The translations under genes and the position numbers were made by a program. DNA of 64,000 nt from Schizochytrium sp. CCTCC M209059. Its lineage: Eukaryota; Sar; Bigyra; Thraustochytrida; Thraustochytriidae. The stretch is taken from assembly GCA_000818945.1 (NCBI GenBank), contig JTFK01001292.1, positions 1 to 64,000 of the forward strand, written 5' to 3'. Positions 32,701 to 41,700 of this stretch are shown here, one piece after another (position 1 is the stretch's first letter; each line of letters opens with the position of its first letter). The notes below the pieces were generated by a model, which saw nothing but the letters and a program-made list of their open reading frames with translations, did not search any database and was not told the DNA's origin.

Positions 32701-35700
32701 CGTCGTCGTGGTCGGCATCAGCGACTTGATCCACATCCTCCCAGTCAGCAAGTAGCGACAGCGGGAAGGAGAGAACTAGGCCGCCCTCAGCTGCTGTTGG
32801 CAAGTGCGCATCGGCCATGCTAATTTTCGTAGTTGACGTTGGTTCGATCTTCCGTGAGCTCGGCGGAATTTCGACCGCAGCGTTTGCAAACGCAAGATTG
32901 CTCACAACGACGCCGCGGGCAACATGACGACGGGAGCCCATACCCCAGTCAGGGCAGCCACCAATGTACAGCGGGGCCTGCATTGCCAACGCGTGCCGCG
33001 TATTAATCCGAACGGAAGCCTTCGATCCTGACCCCTTCCTGAGCAGCGCCATGCCTTGACGAACCTCTTCATCGCTGAGCCCGAGCCCGGGAAGAATTCG
33101 CGCCGCGAGCTTTTCCGTTTCTGAATTAGACTTGTCCACGCCACTCGCGAGAATGACGTGCTGCGCGCTTGCAGAGAGTCCTCGATGGAGGCTGCGAGAT
33201 TCATAAGGCACTTGAAGGAGGGCGGAGATAGCCACCGCCATAGGGAAAAGGGAAAGCTGCAAGTCCGGGTCTTCGTCCGCATCCGCGTCCGCATCTGCGT
33301 CCTGATGAAGGCGACGAAGATTGACACAGACGCAAGCCACCTGATACTTTGCACCCAGAACAAAGCCAACGTGGCCAGCAAAAGGTCCTCGCAAGATTCG
33401 GACATAGTCCCCAGTGCTGAGGTCCGGAACGAGCAGCTTCTCATGACGCAGGTCTGCAGGAAGCTTACCGACCTCGCTCAAGACATCATCGAAAACTTCG
33501 ACCGTGTAAATGCACTCTGGCTCATTGCCCTCGTCCCGAGCGATAGCTCCCTTGGCATCTGTGCTCACGAGATGCAGTTCGAGGGAATTGTGGTCTCGAA
33601 TGATGATGCCGACCTCACATTCAACGTCGTCAGGAAGAGCGAAATCAGAGACGAGGCAAAGATTGACGCCAGACAAATCTCCAATCGAGACAGTCAAACG
33701 TTGCTCTGCGTCCATACCCACCTCAAGATGACTGAATCGCGCCATGTCATCTCCAGAAGATCCCGCCGATGGCGGACCAGCAATATAGTGCGACGTAGAA
33801 ACCCCGATCGCGTCAACTTCCACTTGGGGGTTTCCGAGGGAGAAAATGCGTCCAGGGTGAAAGTCTCCAGCTCGAGGTTTGGAGACGCATACCTGAAAAC
33901 GAATGGAGCTTGCTCGAGCCTCGAGCGATACGTGATCGGCAATGAAGCTAAATTCCTCCGTCCCAAGTACATAGGCAAGGTTTGCCGGGTTCTCCGTGCG
34001 ACTGTGCTCCCCTGATGCCTTTTCGTCGACTTCAATTTCGTCTTGAACTTCCCTCTTGTTATTGGGCAAGCCGGTTTCCACTCGAGAGCAGCCAACGCCC
34101 AGCGAAGTATTGGCCATCGAAGATTCGAGAAGAGCCACGAGGACATCAAGCAAAGACTGTTGCAGACTACTTCCCGAAGTAAATCGAGTGCTCTCCTCGG
34201 CTTCCTGCCCGGTCTCGCACACGCAGCGGCGTAAAAGTAGCTCAAAACACTTGCCGGCAATGGAGCGTACAAGCTCAGCATCATAGTTGCTTTTGAAGTC
34301 ATGAAAGAGAACTGCCCGCAGGCCTGCCACAACATCGCTCTCAGCAACGAGATCAAAGTCAGCTTCAACATAGTCGAGTGAGATGACGTGGAGGTACTGT
34401 TGAATCTGGCCAAGAATTTGCGTCAAAAGCGCCTGCAGGTTGCGTCTGTGCCAGGGGGTCAGCTCGACATCATTCTCTACCTTGCGCTCTCCGCGCAGCG
34501 CCTGTGCAACCGATGTCTGCTGCCGCAGACCGAGGTGCAAAAGAGCACCAACAGAGCGCAGAAATGCGAGAAAGCTGCGAGCGACACCTTCGCGCAAGCC
34601 TAGACTGCACCCAGGCAAGTCGGTCATGAAATGAGACTCGGACGGACCTCCAGGCGTGGCGGCAACGAGCGCCATGTCCGATGGAAAGGCTTGCATGTCC
34701 TGAGGACTTGTACCAAACCTGATATTCCCGTCTTGCGCATGAGCTGCATTCTTTCCCTCGGTCGCGGCCTCGTCTACCGCCGCGAAAGCAGCGGACGTGG
34801 CGGTTGACTTGGCCTCGCGAAGTGACAAGTTTGGCGATGCCATGAGAAGAGCCGCTTCCGTCGCAATGACGGCAACATCTTCCTTTTTGTCAGAACAGGC
34901 AGCAGCAAGAATTCTGCGTCCCGAATCCAAATCAAGATGGTGCGAGATACCCATACCACGAAGTGCGCGAGCTGTCGAAGAAAGCACAGTGTCAAACAGA
35001 CGGCGCCCTTCCCGATGTCGTAACTCGGTGCGCGCGAGCGCTGTAAGGTTATTGATAAAGTCGAAACCTGCAGTCCGCATAAGTGCTCGCTCGTTGCGGC
35101 TCGCCAGCACAACGCGCAGGGTCTCGCCATCGATGGGAACCGCTGCCTGGAGAAACATGTTCACAGACTCGGAAAGAGACTGGTCGTGTTCTTGTGCGAG
35201 AATGTCGACGTCGCCATCAGCTTCAATTATAGAACCACGACGAATACCGCCGCTCAGTCGTTCTCGGCGCCGTGCAGGGGCATGAAAGTTAAAGTGACCC
35301 GATTTGGCGGATGTTGTCGATGTCGAGCTCGACGCCGAACGCGCAGACAAAAGGTGCGGCGGCGTATTCATGGGACTTTCCGCGCCAGCAAAGTGGTTTG
35401 AGCCGGCGCGATTGAGTCTCAATGGGGGGATGCGAACGAAACCATCGCCATCTGGTGCTGGTGGTGCGTCCAAGGTGTCTCGGCTGAGAGACCGATCGCG
35501 GCTATAAGTGCGATCGCGACTACCCACGCGATCGCGGCCGAGATCCGACTCTTGCGATCCAGGCCGCGTAAGGGTCGAGCTTCGCGTTCTCGTTAACGGA
35601 ATAGCCATTTTCTGCGCCGCGGAACGGTGCTGATCCACGAAAGAACGCAGTGAGGAAAGAGCGCGCAATGCCCCAAGAAGCACATCCCAGCGCTTTTGGT

Positions 35701-38700
35701 CTTGCAGCATGCGCTGGGTCTTTGGGCAGTAGTGGCGTCGCAGACGATGCCAACGCGCGCGAGCAGCATCTCGTTTCGCCGACCGCTGCGAGAAGACGCG
35801 AGACGTGGGAGGAGCCACATCGACAATGAGAAATCGTGCTCTTTCCGCGACAACCTCACAAATCGACTCGTACAGAGGCTCCTCCGGGTCCTCTCGTTCT
35901 CCGGCCCGAGCAATTTTTTCGAGCAATCTGGCACGAAGGGGCGAGCCTTCGGGCAAACTTGCCTCCACATGATGCTGCACCTGACCGTTCACCACGAGCT
36001 GATCTGCCCAGCGACGAATGTACTGCGCCGCGCTCCAGACCTTGAGCAGACGAGCAGAAGGCAAATCACCTGTGCCTTGCGGGGGCGCACTAAGCTTGCC
36101 CTTGGCAAGGCGCAGGGCTTCTCGCTCCAGGCCGTTAACGCGAATCAGGGCCGTCCCGAGCGCTGCAGCTGCGCGATGAGTGAAGAAACCCTGATCCAAA
36201 GGAACGCGTTGGCTTCGCAGGCACTGAAAGAGCGCACCTCCCAAGTTGGGAGGCGGAAATTCGGAAGCTATCATTTCCAAAAGCATTGAAGTGGCACGCG
36301 TGCGGTCATCATCGCTCATAGAGTAGAGACGAAGGCGCGAATTTGACTGCGTACGCCCGCGAGGACGCAAAGAAGGTTTTGTCGTCGTGCCCGCAGGCCC
36401 CGAGAGCGTTGGGCCTTGTGCGTTTGACCGGCCGTTGGCTCCGCGACGTTTCCACAACTCCGTCCCGGGGTTTGTATCATCCTCCCTCTGCGCGGAGGAC
36501 GCTTCACTGGGCGCGCTGGCTTGCTTAGACTCTATCTGTTTGCTTGGTAGGCTCTTGTTTGTGTCGACTGTAGATTTACGAGGTGCCATGGGCGGCAAAT
36601 CGGACTTGCGCGCGGAAGGGCTCGAGTGGACGCTGCTGACCCCGGCAGCTGCGAGGCTTGCTGCATTTGCTGTTGTGGCAGTATTGTTCAATGCCGTGGT
36701 GCCATCTGCCAGGCCGCCACTCAAGATTGGGTTTTGCACCCATCGCAGATTATGCATTTCTACGGCGCTGAGAAGCGCGTTGCTACCGACCATGGTATTG
36801 ATGATTGCCGAAACAAGGTCGCGAGCCATTCCAGCGAGATGATCAATCCAGGGACGCACCACCACAGTGCGGACCTCTGACATCCGAGCAACAACACGAA
36901 ATTTGTAAGCCCAGTGCATCTCACTGTCTTCAGGGGTAAAAGTCACCACACAGCGACTTGCGGGAATGTGAAGAGGAGGATGGCCGAAGACACCAGGGTA
37001 CGATGCTGGGTCGACAAACGAGCAATGGCCGCTGTAGCGCTCCTCGCCGAAGCGCATCGATGCTGGGCACTCTTCGAGTCCGGTTCCTTGGAAGGCATCC
37101 TTGGCTTCGCCTCCGTCTGGGATGCGGAGGAAGCGTATGTAATGAACACCTTCGTACATATGGGTCTGCTCATCGAAGTAAATATACAAGGAATCCGCGC
37201 CGGGAACGTTGATTTCCCAGCGACGCTCAAATGAGTCTCCTGCTCCCGCCCCTTCCGATTCGTACTCCAGCGTTTTGGTGTAAGTTTTGGACCAGGCATA
37301 GGTCCACGGTTTCTGACTTGCCAAGGAAGTTTGCTGCGCCGCGATGGCGGCGGCTGTGACAATTGTGCTTCCTCGTCGCTGCATTTCGGCCCGAAGATTG
37401 CGCTTTTTGTTAACGACAGTGGCACCAGCAGCACTCGATGAGGTGTGCATGGCACTCAACGTGGCCGCTCCTTCAGAGGCTAGCACAGAAGAAAACTGTA
37501 CAACAAGACCAACAAACGCGGTTAACGACCCGAGTAGGTGATCTGCGCTGAGTAATGCCGATGCCGTGGCTGTTCGCGTAAAGTTAGACCGGCAAAGAAA
37601 TTCAAGCCAGCCACAAACCACGGGAAATACACGTCCGACGAGACTATGCTGCACGAGTTTGTCGAGCAAAGCAAAACGAGTGGTGACGTCTGCGTCAAAG
37701 TTGGTTGACTTTGCCGCGTGTAGGTGCGCAGCAGCTTCGCATGAGGCGGACAAGATCGCAGAGCACTTTTCCAATACGACCGAAAAGATGTCAACGATTT
37801 GTACCAAACTCGAAGGCATGACTGCCGTTGACGCGTCACAAAGTCCACTACTGAGAATTGATACCAACAAACCACAGCCCGCATCGCAGAGATGTCCAAG
37901 AGGATCAATTTCAAGGGCTTTTGGCCACGGCCCACTACGTGCAGTGACAGCGCGAAGCGCTTCCAGACGATCAAACGAGACCTTTTCGACAACACTGAGG
38001 ATGCGAGGAAGAACACTAGCAGCCTCCCCGAGCTGCTTTTCAAAGGGCAGCAGCATCATGTTTGCGGTCAACGACTGCACGACAATGCACAAGGCACGTG
38101 AAAGCGCTGGCTTTCCACGAAGCGCGGCGACGTTGATGTTTGCGAGCTCGTGCTGAACGAAAGATGCTTGCGCGGTGTTGCCTGGAAGAACGAGCTTGAG
38201 GGTATGGGCTAGTGTATCTGCGGCGAGCTCCTGGACCTCACTCATCCCCTTGGACGAAGGATCTGCTTGGACGAGGGCAAGGATCACCTTCAATAAGGCC
38301 TTGTACATTCCCGTGTCGACAGCTTTACCTGCATGACCACGCGCAGCCCAGCTGGTCGTCGAAACAATACGCAGACATGCTCGCACTCCGGCGCGGCTCA
38401 CTGCGCCCTTGTCGTCGTCCGTGTTAAAGTCTATCATGAAGGTTTGCAACATCTCAATGAGCTGAGGAAAAGCCTTGCCTTCCAGAGCGATGGAAAAGGC
38501 CCCGGTAGCGCTTGGAATCAGCTCTTTCCCGAGGCTATCTTCCGCCGAGACAAAGTCTTGATCACGATTGGCTTGCTTGCAGTCGTCCATGACTGCCTCG
38601 AAGATACTCTTGTTCTGTGCGCGGACTGCAAAGGGTGCGCCAAGACGAGCGATGCCTGAAAGAGCCTGCACGCACATTTCGCGGCGCGAAAGGCGATCCT

Positions 38701-41700
38701 TCACGGGACTTACTTGCCATGCAAGTCGATCAAAGGATGGGAGGCCATCAATGCTAAAAGCCTGGCAGGTGTTGAGCGCGGCTTCCCAGACCCAAACGAC
38801 GCCGTGCACACGCGAAAAATAATAGCCGTCGCGATGCGCAGCGGTTCTAGAGGCTTGACTTTGGAGCGCTCGGGATTTTGCCATGTTGGGCCCTGGCCAG
38901 CCTTTGCGAAGCCAGAAATGACTGGCTGGATCCCCGGCCGATTCCTTTTCTTCCGAGCTGGGGAGGAGGGCCAAGGGAAAAATTCCACAGCGCGTCTGTC
39001 TCTCCGGGTCAGATGTTGCTGAAGCGTCTGTAGAGGCGTTGGCGCTTGCGTCGACTGCAACAAGGTCGTCGCCATTCGTGAAGATGCGCCAGGACGCGAG
39101 ATGGTTGACGTTAGGGAAGTCAACTATCTCGGCAGGCACATTCACTCGCCACAGTTTCTCAAGAGCCATGCCTTTGTCAGGATCAAAGGCACGAATAATG
39201 ACGGATGTTTTCTGCTGACTCGACCGAGGTGTATTGCATTTGAGAGGCAAGAGCGGCGCTGCGCGCTCCACACAATAGATGAGTCTCCCGTCACTCGTGA
39301 GAGGCGGGAGCCCCCCGGCGCGTTGCGGCCACGTGACCGATGACGAACCAGATCCTCCGGGCGTGGCACGCTGTGGTGAGCGGAAGCGAGTGTCTTTTTC
39401 CTTGGCATCATTCTTCTGCTCAGCCGTTTGGCGTGAAGCGTTCTTCTTTTGAGTGTTTGATGAGTTGGCGCACGGGCGACTCTCGGCTGCCGCCGCCGAG
39501 GTCTCGCCGTCAAAACGAGGCGCTTGACCGTGCTGTGCATCGTCGACTTCCTCGTATATTGACGTGTTGCAGTCTCCTTCTTCTCCTTCGTCGTCGTCGT
39601 CCTCGTCATCATCATCTTCTTCGTCGTCTTCGTCATCACCCAAGCGAAGATCAAGCAGACTAGCGCCTGCGCTCCAAGCAACGGGCTGCCAGTTCGTCTC
39701 GGTAGGCGGACGAAAGCGCAAACGCCCGCGCCCAAGCGGGGCCTCTTCTTCGTTTTCCTTTAAAGACCCAAAACAAACGTCAACGCAGGGTCCACTCGGA
39801 TCTGAACCTTTGATCATAGGAGCATCTGTTTCATACACTCCGCGCTCAAGGACAATAAGCGGTCGTGCGAATAGAATTGGGCCGTCAATGACGAAAGCGG
39901 TACCAAAGGGAAAGAGCCAGGACCCGTTTTTGGAAAACATGATGCGCACCTTGCCTTCTGCAGCGGAGTCTGTGCTGTCAAGCACGCAGCCTATGACATC
40001 TCCTTCCTTGCACGTTTGTCCCCAGCTGCGCGAGGCTCCGTTTTCGTCCGTGACTGTAGCTCTGCTGACCTGCATTGTCCACGCTGCGCCGAGGGTGTCG
40101 TCGGCTTGATCGTTGAAGTAGGCAGGAGTTGCCCAGCCGATGGAGATGCTTCCAGCGCGTTGGATCGTGGCCTCAAAATACCAACATCCGCGTCCCGCGA
40201 CCCACGAGGAGCCACAACCAACCCACGACGCTGCTGCGCTCAAAGGGCCATCTTGCTTCGACACTTCGAGACGGATCATATCTGCGGCATTCTCAGATGT
40301 GACAGCGCGCGTTCGAAGGTGCTCGGCACCTCGCACGCCCACCACCTGCTCGTGAATCACTTCCTTCACGTCGGTGAGTCTGAAACGGAGCGCGCTGGGC
40401 GAAGGCGTGGCCCAAGGCGTCAATGTCGTGGCATCGAGTTGTTGCGCCTCCACCCACGCGCTGCCTCGGCGACGAAGGAGCACGAGGAGCCTGTTGTCTG
40501 CGAGCTCCGTGACCATGCCTAGCTGGGCGCCTTTCACTTGTATGTCCTGGGCCATTCCGGACCAGTCAAGAGGTTGGTGCGCGTATACGTGCCCTGCCAC
40601 GGCTGCAGATGATCCGAGCCCGGCGCATCCAGCTCCCACGCGAGCGATGCCGCCAACTGAGTCGCCGCAAATGTACAGGAAACGCCCATCCTGAGAGACA
40701 GAAATGCTGTCTGCCAAAGAGCCTTTCATGGGAGCGGCCCTGCGACGCTGCGGCGCAGTGTATCCGTCAGTATTTCGCGCATGCTTTGCAGGAAAGGGGT
40801 CCGCCGATCCACCAACGCTCAAATCTTCTGCCGCCATGTGAGGAATGTTAACATCGCCCGAATCGGAGACGCGAACAAGACTATGCGGAGCAAACCAAAT
40901 GCCAACGTCACCGCGCGGACCGCAAACCCGGAAAGGTTTACTCGAACCATCATCAAAGCAGATGCGACCCACTTCACCTCTGCGTAGCGCTTCGCACGAT
41001 TCTGCGCTCGAAGAAAGGCGGACGAGGTCACCGACAGCTAAATGGTCGGCAAAAAGGTCAGGTCCAGCGCAATCCTTGGACTCTGGACGGATGTCATTAT
41101 CAAAAGCATCTTCCGGACCACCATCATCGTCGCTTGCGCTGCCGTCGTAGCCCCGAGCCGACCTCTGGATATCTGCAGCAACGTGTTTGTTTGTGCTTCT
41201 CTGCTCAACGTCTGTAGACGTGCCCGACGAGAAGGTTTTCCAGCGAATATGGGCAGAAAAGCGTGGCGAGCTGGCATCGTCGCCGAGCCAGGCCGGAGCC
41301 TTTGGCTGACGATGGTCGACCACGTCCAGCGGGCAATACAGGACGGCTGCGCACAGCCGACGCAGCATGTCATTGAGGACATCATCGAATGACTCGAGGG
41401 CGTTATCGGAGCGAAACATGATGCGTCGCAGCGTCGCAACCACACTGTCAAGAGCGCCGCGCTGAAGCGAGAGAGCGAGGAGAAAGAGATCGACAGCATC
41501 ACGACTGGATGAAGGGCTCTGCGCGTCGTCGAAATCGACGCGCTCTCCCAATCTACAGAGAGTTTCGCCAAGGGCTTCAAAGGTCTCGTGTTCCCAAGGA
41601 GCCATCTCAGAAAGAATACCAAGAGGCATCTTGGCAAAGAGCCCCATAAGGTGCGAGCAAGTCGTGGCGATGAGACTCTGCGCGGCTTCGGGTGTGGCCG

